This document shows, piece by piece, positions 1 through 5,254 of a stretch of DNA of 5,445 nucleotides (the first letter of the stretch is position 1; each line of letters starts with the position of its first letter). A program made the translations under genes and the position numbers. The notes beneath the pieces were generated by a model. The model worked only from the letters and a program-made list of their open reading frames with translations, did not search any database and was not told where the DNA came from. Origin of the DNA: SAR202 cluster bacterium (lineage in GTDB: Bacteria; Chloroflexota; Dehalococcoidia; Lucifugimonadales; UBA826); the NCBI GenBank assembly GCA_009392675.1, contig VFFY01000058.1:1-5445 (forward strand), written 5' to 3'.

Positions 1-270
1 AACTCTGTAGCAGCTGTAGTAGGTCTCTCCATCCCTGTTTTTAAAACCTACAGGAAGATAGGCTGTCTCATGTTATCGTCTAGCCTATGCTTGGCATTTT
101 GCAGGATATATGTGGGCATCCATTTCCCTGGTGACGTACTTGGTGGAATAATAGTTTCACTAGTTTCATTTTTTTTGGCTACACTTTTAATCAATAGTCT
201 TCCAAAACAACTGAACCTGTCATTATTGATATTTGACGAATGGAAATGGCTAAAAATATTTAGGTTATGA
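1..270 (+). CDS. PAP2-family membrane phosphatase, C-terminal part (5' end outside window)
   Basis: The reading frame is open from base 1 and stops at TGA 268-270, giving 89 residues of a protein that begins upstream. The ATG at 70 lies inside the conserved region and is not the true start. PAP2 enzymes remove phosphate from lipid phosphates or undecaprenyl/phosphatidylglycerol pyrophosphates at the membrane. The third phosphatase motif (SRxxxGxHxxxD) is seen as CRIYVGIHFPGD at visible residues 34-45, with Arg35, His41 (nucleophile by family knowledge) and Asp45 kept and Cys in place of the usual Ser. The first visible residues, NSVAAVV, fit the stretch right after the second motif (PSxHxA), whose His would lie just outside the window. 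A hydrophobic helix follows the motif (about 46-65), then a short polar tail. The gene converges on mgtE and overlaps its end by 11 nt. The exact substrate cannot be told from this fragment. Confidence 0.85.
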   Translation, partial: NSVAAVVGLSIPVFKTYRKIGCLMLSSSLCLAFCRIYVGIHFPGDVLGGIIVSLVSFFLATLLINSLPKQLNLSLLIFDEWKWLKIFRL

Positions 271-1651
271 CTGGAAGTAATATTGTTGCCAACCCGAGAT
301 ATAACCCGAGTCCTATGACATCAGTCAACGTGGTGACAGCAACTGCCGAAGCTAGAGCCGGATCTATATTCAAAGCCTTTAGAACAAGAGGGAGTGATAC
401 TCCGCTAATGCTTGCCACAATTATATTTCCCAGCATCGCGACACCCACCACCGCTCCAATATACTCACTACCATGCCAGTAATAAGCGACAATTCCTGCA
501 ACCAACCCAAGCATGACACCATGAATTAATCCAATACCTAGTTCTTTGCCCAAAAGGCGGGCAGAATCAGATTTTCTTATCTCCCCAAGTGCCATCGATC
601 TCACTACCAATGTCAAAGTTTGAGTACCCGCTATGCCACCCTGCCCTGCGATGACGGGAATAAAAACTGCTAAAGCCAAGACTTGTGACAAAGTTGATTG
701 AAATAAAGTTATTACTACGGCGGCAAAGCCGACGGTGATCAGGTTAACGAACAACCAAGGTAAGCGCCCTTTGACTGAGAGCCGTATCGGGCCTAGAAGT
801 TTTTCTTCTTCATACACTCCCACCATACGATACATATCTTCCGTAGCTTCTTCCTGTAATACGAAAATCATGTCCTCTATTTTCAGGGTACCTACAAGAC
901 GGCCATATTCATCTGTGACTGGCAAAGTAAGTAAATTGTAGCGTTCCATAATTCGAGCGCATTCCTCTCTTTCGGTATCTACATCTACAGAAATTATGCT
1001 AGGAAAAATTATGGAAGAGACGCGGTTCTTTAATGGTGCTGTAACCAATCGTGTTATGTTAAAAATCCCAACTAAAAATTCCTGATCATCTACTACAAGA
1101 ACACTAGATACATCGTCGAGATCAGGATAGGAAAAACTGCGGATATAATCAGTGGCCGCCCCAACGGTCATCGATTGATTAACACTGAGAAAAGAAGTGG
1201 TCATAAGGCCACCGGCATTTTTGGCATCATAAGACATTAATGCTAATATTTCGTCGGCATGCCCCATATGTTGAGTTACGAGATACGAATCAGACTGAGT
1301 AAGGTTCTTTAATATGTCGGCCGCGATTGGAGGGGAAGTAAGCTCCAAGATGCGTGATATATGTGACGGAGGTATATCGGCCATCAAGTGTATGAATTCG
1401 TCAGTTTCTAATTCTTCTACAATTAAGGCAAAATTAGCTGGTTTGACCCAGGATATTAATTCTAATTGATGTTCCCGACTCAATCGTAGTATCACATCAG
1501 CCTGGTCTGCTGGGGGAAGAGAAAGAAACGAGAATAATGCTGTCCCTCTATTTTTTGATTCCATGTGGGAAGACAAGGAATAAACCTTTTCGTCTATGTC
1601 TTCGGTAGTACCTAAAGGTTTTGCTAGGTTACCGATAATGGAATTGAGCAT
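260..1651 (-). CDS. mgtE: Magnesium transporter MgtE
   Basis: Full-length 463-residue Mg2+ channel/transporter of the inner membrane, the usual size for the family. In order: an N-terminal superhelical domain (about 38-145), two CBS domains (about 148-205 and 212-268) that sense cytosolic Mg2+, a connecting plug helix (about 270-295) and a five-helix pore domain (about 297-462). Family landmarks include AGGLMTT at 146-152, RLPWL at 296-300, the pore stretch AGQGGIAGTQ at 335-344 and DPALAS at 430-435. Asp444 in TLTDV aligns with the pore Asp that binds Mg2+ in the Thermus MgtE structure. In most homologues I know the pore stretch reads GGNAG; here Ile340 replaces Asn. The ATG start at 1651 follows AAAGGG with a 10-nt spacing. 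The gene lies 117 nt downstream of the PHP gene on the same strand. I see no M-box-like leader, so control is probably mostly through the CBS gate. Family identity is very secure. Confidence 0.96.
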   Translation of the reverse strand: MLNSIIGNLAKPLGTTEDIDEKVYSLSSHMESKNRGTALFSFLSLPPADQADVILRLSREHQLELISWVKPANFALIVEELETDEFIHLMADIPPSHISRILELTSPPIAADILKNLTQSDSYLVTQHMGHADEILALMSYDAKNAGGLMTTSFLSVNQSMTVGAATDYIRSFSYPDLDDVSSVLVVDDQEFLVGIFNITRLVTAPLKNRVSSIIFPSIISVDVDTEREECARIMERYNLLTLPVTDEYGRLVGTLKIEDMIFVLQEEATEDMYRMVGVYEEEKLLGPIRLSVKGRLPWLFVNLITVGFAAVVITLFQSTLSQVLALAVFIPVIAGQGGIAGTQTLTLVVRSMALGEIRKSDSARLLGKELGIGLIHGVMLGLVAGIVAYYWHGSEYIGAVVGVAMLGNIIVASISGVSLPLVLKALNIDPALASAVAVTTLTDVIGLGLYLGLATILLPVIT

Positions 1652-1768
1652 ATAAAAACAACCCTTTCTCAGTGAAAGTCAAGCACCATAATAGGTTAAA
1701 ACTTAAGGAGGGGGATTTAAAGATATTTGAGGATCATATTATTTGGGATATTCATAGCAGTGATCCAG

Positions 1769-2467
1769 CTAAGAATTGGTGTTTTGAAACTTTTGAACCT
1801 TTCCAATGTTCAACCCTTCAGCAGGATAAAACCTTTTCGCTTTGATTTCTGCAATAAGAGTTTCTCGATCAGGGATATCATTTTCAAATATAGTGAAACT
1901 TCGCCCAATGCCTTGAATAGAGTGGGAATCGCTACCACCAGTGGCTGGTATATTCAGGTGATTCGCTATTTCCAGGGTAAATGAATTTTCCTTTTCACTG
2001 TTGGCGCCATTAGTGACTTCAATACAATCCACCAGTGAGAATAATTCATGTTCTGACGCTTGTTCAGGAGTTTCAGGGGAAATTTCCCATCCACCGAAAA
2101 GTAAATTGACATTGTATGGAGGGCGATTGAAGAAATTTCGTAATGGGTGTGCTGCTATCAGAATCCCGCCCACTTCATCTACTTTTTCTCTCAACACCCT
2201 GACTTTATGAATACCACTGACATAGGAGTCAAGGCCGATGACTATTATATGGCCCATATCGGTGTTAACCTCCAAGCCAGTAGTCACAGTCAGGTCGGCT
2301 TCACCAAACTCTGTTTCAATTTGAGTTGGTGTCCATCCTCCACCGTGCTCCGACAGGAAAACACCGTTAAGTCCAATTCTTTTAGCTTCTGCGATTAGTT
2401 GTTCCGGCAGTAATCCGCTATCGGTACTTCCTTTCACAGTATGAACGTGAAGATCAAAATTAAACAA
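1769..2467 (-). CDS. PHP-domain metal-dependent phosphoesterase
   Basis: A 232-residue protein made almost wholly of a PHP (polymerase and histidinol phosphatase) fold, a trinuclear-metal phosphoesterase, probably cytoplasmic. The full metal-ligand set is visible: DLHVHT (His7, His9), Asp16, SEH (Glu40, His41), GLEV (Glu66), MGH (His73), AAHP (His107), IEVTNG (Glu150) and GSDSH (Asp180, His182). This is the stand-alone PolIIIA-like/TrpH-like PHP group, whose known members include nucleotide phosphatases and 3'-5' RNA/DNA nucleases. The sequence does not choose among them. The start is TTG: an in-frame TGA lies upstream with no ATG or GTG between, TTG puts DLHVHT at residues 5-10 as in the family, and AGAGG sits 7 nt upstream. 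An out-of-frame ATG at 2471 opens only a three-codon frame. It sits 78 nt after the membrane protein gene and 117 nt before mgtE; neither neighbour indicates the substrate. Confidence 0.9.
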   Translation of the reverse strand: MFNFDLHVHTVKGSTDSGLLPEQLIAEAKRIGLNGVFLSEHGGGWTPTQIETEFGEADLTVTTGLEVNTDMGHIIVIGLDSYVSGIHKVRVLREKVDEVGGILIAAHPLRNFFNRPPYNVNLLFGGWEISPETPEQASEHELFSLVDCIEVTNGANSEKENSFTLEIANHLNIPATGGSDSHSIQGIGRSFTIFENDIPDRETLIAEIKAKRFYPAEGLNIGKVQKFQNTNS

Positions 2468-2474
2468 ACATAAA

Positions 2475-2479
2475 CCTCT
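2475..2479 (-). promoter_or_regulatory. Ribosome binding site fixing the TTG start of the PHP gene
   Basis: AGAGG on the minus strand lies 7 nt before TTG 2467-2465. This is the best-placed purine motif and supports the non-ATG start. The same bases form one arm of a 7-bp inverted repeat with 2504-2510, so the site could be masked in the mRNA. Confidence 0.6.
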
Positions 2480-2545
2480 GTGCCAACCTATACATTCTAA
2501 GTTGAGGTTTGAGGTGATTCAAGTCTTAATTGGGAATAAATGAAT

Positions 2546-2959
2546 TCATATTACCAAATAAGGTATAAGCCACCCAAAAATGGAGAGAAATCCGCCCACT
2601 ATGCCTAGCACTGGGCGGAAAATTAATGAGAGGAATTTATGGGATATAACTAGAAAGATAAGGGAAATACCGATAACGAAGAAGGTGTAGAAAAAATTAG
2701 GACTCAAAAGACCGGATCCAGGCTTTATGTCTGATAAGTATGAAAATAGGAGAGCAAATAATATTCCGATCACCACGCAGGTGGGGTTCCAAACCATTAT
2801 CGAAGCCAAAATTATTTTAGAAGGGGCTAGAGTATCGAACATTTCATTTATAGGACTTATGCGATTTCTGTACATAACAAAAATGGCAAAACACCCAAAA
2901 GCAATCGACAGGGATGCAAAAAGTAATCCGGATGCGGCTCCCGCTATCAAGATATTCAC
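2546..2959 (-). CDS. Conserved-looking four-helix membrane protein, function unknown
   Basis: A 137-residue, very hydrophobic protein that I do not recognise. Four likely membrane helices lie at about 4-28, 48-76, 87-106 and 113-135, joined by short loops. The first loop (about 30-47) is polar and holds RNRISPINEMFDTLAPSK; the second (77-87) is short and Gly/Pro-containing. I see no catalytic or metal-binding motif and no signal peptidase site. The start is GTG, 3 nt after the TAG stop of ispE, in the same reading frame as ispE, with a weak AGG about 8 nt upstream inside the last ispE codons. Such tight spacing implies translational coupling and operon membership. By position alone a role near isoprenoid or membrane lipid metabolism is imaginable, but nothing in the sequence shows it. 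I am fairly confident it is a real gene, with no confidence on role. Confidence 0.75.
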   Translation of the reverse strand: MNILIAGAASGLLFASLSIAFGCFAIFVMYRNRISPINEMFDTLAPSKIILASIMVWNPTCVVIGILFALLFSYLSDIKPGSGLLSPNFFYTFFVIGISLIFLVISHKFLSLIFRPVLGIVGGFLSIFGWLIPYLVI

Positions 2960-2962
2960 AAA

Positions 2963-3826
2963 CTAAACCTGAAATTTATCCCGTGAAACACTGTTAACAA
3001 CATAAGATTCCAATTGGTGTTTATGAGTAAGTAACAAAGATAGTGCCGTCGCTATTTCCTTACGTTTGACTATCGTGAATAACGAGGGGCCGCTACCAGC
3101 CAGGTGAATTTCTTGCACGCCTACTTTGTTAAAGATGCAAACTGCTTCTGTTATACCGGGAATGGTTTTTTTGGCAACATCTAGAAAGCCATTGAACATT
3201 AATTGAGGAGGGCAATCTCCCCCATTTCTTATGCGGGCCTCAAGTTTTCGAGACAGGCCACCGGAGGTATGGCTATCTTCGATTAGGTAGGAGTACATAG
3301 TTTTTGTTTTGTTTTCCAGTTTTATGTTAGGCACAATAATGACTATCCAACCCACCTGACAATCAGGAAGTTCCCGAATTAATTCCCCTCTGCCTTGAAC
3401 AAAGGAAGTACCTCCTTCCAAAAAAAAAGGTATATCTGAACCAATGGTAGAAGCAAACGCAATGAGTTCTTGAAGGGGAAGATTTAACCTCCAAACTTTA
3501 TTTAGAATTTTAATGGCAGCAGCAGCATCACTACTTCCACCACCTAGTCCGGCTGATACAGGGATTTTTTTCTGCAAAACCATCCTGGCTCCAAAATCCA
3601 CAGCATACTTCTCACGCATATTTTTTGCAGCTAAAAAAACGATATTTTCATTTGGGTCTAAATCAAACCCCGGACTCTCCAATATAAGTTCATCATCGAT
3701 CTCAATTTGCAATTTATCGAATAAAGATATTGTTTGGATTATGGATGAAATATCATGAAATCCATCCAACCTTTTACCTAGGATTTCTAAGCTTAAATTT
3801 ACCTTGGCCGGAGCTTTGATCTTCAT
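2963..3826 (-). CDS. ispE: 4-diphosphocytidyl-2-C-methyl-D-erythritol kinase IspE
   Basis: Full-length 287-residue GHMP-family kinase that phosphorylates the 2-hydroxyl of CDP-methylerythritol with ATP, the fourth step of the MEP pathway to IPP/DMAPP, in the cytoplasm. Motif 1 is PAKVNLSLEILGKRLDGFH at 6-24 and contains the catalytic Lys8. The Gly-rich ATP loop PVSAGLGGGSSDAA lies at 89-102. GSDIPFF at 129-135 carries the catalytic Asp131. Motif 3, LAGSGPSLF, is at 242-250. The family usually has Tyr in DGYH; Phe here is a mild change. The ATG start at 3826 lies 11 nt after the rsmA stop with only a weak purine stretch before it, so coupling to rsmA translation is likely. The rsmA-ispE pair is a widespread bacterial arrangement and supports both calls. 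All key residues are present, so the enzyme should be active. Confidence 0.97.
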   Translation of the reverse strand: MKIKAPAKVNLSLEILGKRLDGFHDISSIIQTISLFDKLQIEIDDELILESPGFDLDPNENIVFLAAKNMREKYAVDFGARMVLQKKIPVSAGLGGGSSDAAAAIKILNKVWRLNLPLQELIAFASTIGSDIPFFLEGGTSFVQGRGELIRELPDCQVGWIVIIVPNIKLENKTKTMYSYLIEDSHTSGGLSRKLEARIRNGGDCPPQLMFNGFLDVAKKTIPGITEAVCIFNKVGVQEIHLAGSGPSLFTIVKRKEIATALSLLLTHKHQLESYVVNSVSRDKFQV

Positions 3827-3837
3827 TCGCTTAATTT

Positions 3838-4650
3838 TTATCCGACTTTATGAACGTACTTTCTGGCCTTGAAGGTTTTAAACAGGGCAACCCATTCTTC
3901 GACACTCAATGCCGCAGGTCTCAATTCGCTATTAAGACCTAATTGTGAACTGACATCTTTCACTTCTAGAATACCTATTTTCAATCCTTGAGATAAAGAA
4001 TTGTGTAGCTGTTTTCTAGGTGCAGCAAAGCCGCAGGTCAAAAAGGAAAAATAATCAGGGTGGAGGTATTTAGGCAACAAAGGGTTCTTTTTTCTTTCCA
4101 AGGATATTACCCCAGACATAACTTTCGGTTGGGGGCTGAAAGATTTCGGCTGAACATTGAAGTGAAAATTAGTGTGATAGTAGGCTTGAAAAAAGCTAGA
4201 TAAAATATTGGATTTGCCAGGGGGTGCCGTTATATTACGAGCAACTTCCTTCTGCAACATTACAACACTTAGTTGAGGAGGTAGGTCAGACAACAGAATG
4301 CTTCTCAAAATATGGGTACCTGCGTTATAGGGCAGATTGGCAACCAACTTAAATTGCGTTGTGTTGGCTATGAAATTTTTCAGATCGACTGTGCGGGCAT
4401 CTCCTTCGACAATTTCTAATTTAGGATTTAAAGCTATATCTTTTAAAGGACCGCTTATTAAGTCATGATCCAGTTCAATTGCTGTTACGGAACATCCTTG
4501 CAACAAAAGTTTTTTGGTCAAATGTCCTTTGCCCGGACCAATTTCCAAAATGTGATCGTCTTCATTCACCTTGGCAGCATTCACAATTCTCCTTAAGACG
4601 GTACCGTCATGGAGAAAGTGCTGGCCCAGGGATTTTTTGGCAGGATTCAT
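3838..4650 (-). CDS. rsmA: 16S rRNA (adenine1518/1519-N6)-dimethyltransferase RsmA (KsgA)
   Basis: SAM-dependent methyltransferase that dimethylates two adjacent adenines in the 3'-terminal hairpin of 16S rRNA late in small-subunit assembly. From the ATG it is 270 residues, the normal size. Visible motifs are AKKSLGQHFL at 4-13, SAM motif I EIGPGKGHLT at 36-45, the acidic ribose-binding Glu59 in AIELD, EGDA at 82-85, catalytic motif NLPYN at 105-109, the MLQKEVA helix at 131-137 and F-x-P-x-PKV at 171-177. The C-terminal domain ends with LRPAALSVEEW. Start choice: the frame can be extended to TTG at 4671, but that codon has no purine-rich site. ATG 4650-4648 has AATAGG 9 nt before it and gives the typical MN-x-AKKSLGQ start. 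The gene begins 57 nt after the SRP RNA end and heads the operon with ispE. I see no promoter of its own. Confidence 0.96.
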   Translation of the reverse strand: MNPAKKSLGQHFLHDGTVLRRIVNAAKVNEDDHILEIGPGKGHLTKKLLLQGCSVTAIELDHDLISGPLKDIALNPKLEIVEGDARTVDLKNFIANTTQFKLVANLPYNAGTHILRSILLSDLPPQLSVVMLQKEVARNITAPPGKSNILSSFFQAYYHTNFHFNVQPKSFSPQPKVMSGVISLERKKNPLLPKYLHPDYFSFLTCGFAAPRKQLHNSLSQGLKIGILEVKDVSSQLGLNSELRPAALSVEEWVALFKTFKARKYVHKVG

Positions 4651-4707
4651 TGAATGAGGCCTATTATCCAAATGTGGTTAAAAGGGAAACATAATATTTT
4701 CATACAC

Positions 4708-4977
4708 GGGCCGTGCACCTTTCTTTGATGTGAGGAAACAACATATACAATTGGCATGGCTCTAACCAGGCTTCCCTACGGCACCCGAGAGTATCTGTTT
4801 ACCGCTGCTTTCTTCCGAACCTGACGGAGTTCGCAGGCTCTCGCCGCGCAGGACCCGACTATCAACACCTATACAAACTGAAAGAGGTAATTTCTTACGC
4901 ACCTATGATAGGAATTCAGCCTCGCTAGAGCGGTTTGCGAATACAGGGCACCGCTAACTCCCCGCCTAGCACGACCC
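4708..4977 (-). ncRNA. ffs: Signal recognition particle RNA, large bacterial type (scRNA/6S-like)
   Basis: The roughly 270-nt RNA scaffold of the SRP, which binds Ffh and targets nascent membrane proteins. Three parts support it. The Ffh-binding tip is seen on the minus strand at 4825-4804 as GTCAGG, TTC-GGAA-GAA, AGCAGC; the GGAA tetraloop is at 4816-4813, and the stem has U-A pairs where C-G is common. The Alu-domain signature GGGGAGTTAGCGGTGCCC then CTGTA lies close behind the 5' end, as in the Bacillus scRNA. The 5' and 3' ends (4977-4969 and 4716-4708) pair in a 9-bp closing helix including G-U. Another internal helix pairs 4843-4838 with 4791-4786. Ends are set by the closing helix and the promoter, so the 5' end is firmer than the 3' end. 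I see no U-tract terminator after it. Confidence 0.93.
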
Positions 4978-4983
4978 ATATCC

Positions 4984-5012
4984 ATACTAGGTCAGTAAAA
5001 TAAGAGTGTCAA
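4984..5012 (-). promoter_or_regulatory. Sigma70-type promoter of the SRP RNA gene
   Basis: On the minus strand TTGACA (5012-5007, perfect -35) is followed by a 17-nt spacer and TAGTAT (4989-4984, 5 of 6 to TATAAT). The expected start, 7 nt after the -10, is G4977, which is also the first base of the RNA's closing helix. Two independent lines thus agree. It lies between the tRNA and the SRP gene, so the SRP RNA does not depend on tRNA transcription. Confidence 0.85.
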
Positions 5013-5042
5013 CGGATAAATTAAAAAGACTTTGGAGTGATA

Positions 5043-5127
5043 TGGTGGGGAAGGAGGGACTCGAACCCACACGCCTCTCGGCACTAGATCCTAAATCTAG
5101 CTCGTCTACCAATTCCGACACTTCCCC
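5043..5127 (-). tRNA. tRNA-Leu, anticodon UAG
   Basis: An 85-nt class II tRNA with encoded CCA (5045-5043), reading CUA and, with modification or wobble, other CUN leucine codons. The acceptor arms GGGGAAG (5127-5121) and CTTCCCC (5053-5047) pair fully, followed by discriminator A. The D-loop contains AATTGGTAGAC. The anticodon stem CTAGA/TCTAG encloses the loop TTTAGGA with TAG at 5093-5091. The long variable arm GCC-GAGA-GGC is typical of Leu. The T-loop is TTCGAGT. Two details stand out: the 10-25 pair is U-A where G-C is common, and the T-stem GTGGG/CCCTC has one U-U mismatch. The gene is divergent from the amidase gene. Confidence 0.97.
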
Positions 5128-5139
5128 GACTACGGTTAA

Positions 5140-5145
5140 ATTATA
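5140..5145 (-). promoter_or_regulatory. -10 element of the tRNA-Leu promoter
   Basis: A perfect TATAAT on the minus strand, 12 nt upstream of the tRNA 5' end, placing the start about 6 nt before the mature tRNA. No good -35 hexamer is seen at 16-18 nt upstream, so it may be weak or activator-helped. It overlaps the ATACAG/CTGTAT inverted repeat at 5143-5157. Confidence 0.6.
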
Positions 5146-5157
5146 CAGTAGCTGTAT
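5143..5157. repeat. Short perfect inverted repeat in the divergent tRNA-amidase intergenic region
   Basis: ATACAG, TAG, CTGTAT forms perfect 6-bp arms around a 3-nt centre, with partly symmetric AT flanks. It overlaps the tRNA -10 box and lies about 98 nt before the amidase ATG. It could be an operator or a chance palindrome; no regulator is recognised. Confidence 0.35.
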
Positions 5158-5174
5158 TAACTAAAGGGAGTGAC

Positions 5175-5203
5175 TTGTGAAATTCGCGGATATTTTCTAC
5201 AGT
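5175..5203 (+). promoter_or_regulatory. Candidate promoter of the amidase gene
   Basis: TTGTGA (5175-5180), a 17-nt spacer and TACAGT (5198-5203), each 4 of 6 to sigma70 consensus, would give a leader of about 45 nt. This is the best-spaced pair I found before the gene, but the match is modest and could be chance. Confidence 0.3.
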
Positions 5204-5243
5204 TGTCCAGATATTAGGCGGTTTCTTAGCAATAACGTAACGT

Positions 5244-5249
5244 AAGGAG
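5244..5249 (+). promoter_or_regulatory. Strong ribosome binding site of the amidase gene
   Basis: AAGGAG lies 5 nt before ATG 5255, with an in-frame TAA at 5243-5245 directly upstream. Together these fix the start, which matters because the predicted protein lacks a signal peptide. Confidence 0.8.
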
Positions 5250-5254
5250 AGGTA

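Noticed and set aside
1731..1766. GGATCA/TGATCC inverted repeat just after the PHP stop, as a terminator
   Set aside because: The arms are only 6 bp, the loop is 24 nt with weak AT inner pairing, and no U-tract follows on the minus strand.
1652..1768. Mg2+ riboswitch (M-box) in the mgtE leader
   Set aside because: The 117-nt gap is short for an M-box plus expression platform, and I find none of the expected long conserved helices. Only weak -10-like TATTAT without a -35 is present.
1706..1984. Plus-strand ORF (85 codons) preceded by a purine-rich AAGGAGGGGG
   Set aside because: Most of it lies antisense to the well-supported PHP gene. It starts at TTG with poor spacing from the purine run, and the product resembles no family. 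The purine run probably arose by chance.
4651..4671. TTG-initiated extension of RsmA adding seven residues
   Set aside because: No Shine-Dalgarno-like sequence precedes the TTG, and the extra residues fall outside the family's conserved start. ATG at 4650 has AATAGG at good spacing.
4479..4694. Plus-strand ORF antisense to rsmA
   Set aside because: It lies opposite the conserved SAM-binding region of RsmA and has no ribosome binding site or recognisable family.
5013..5042. Intrinsic terminator between tRNA-Leu and the SRP promoter
   Set aside because: CTTTTTAATTT follows the tRNA on the minus strand, but the preceding sequence gives only a 3-bp stem, too weak to call.
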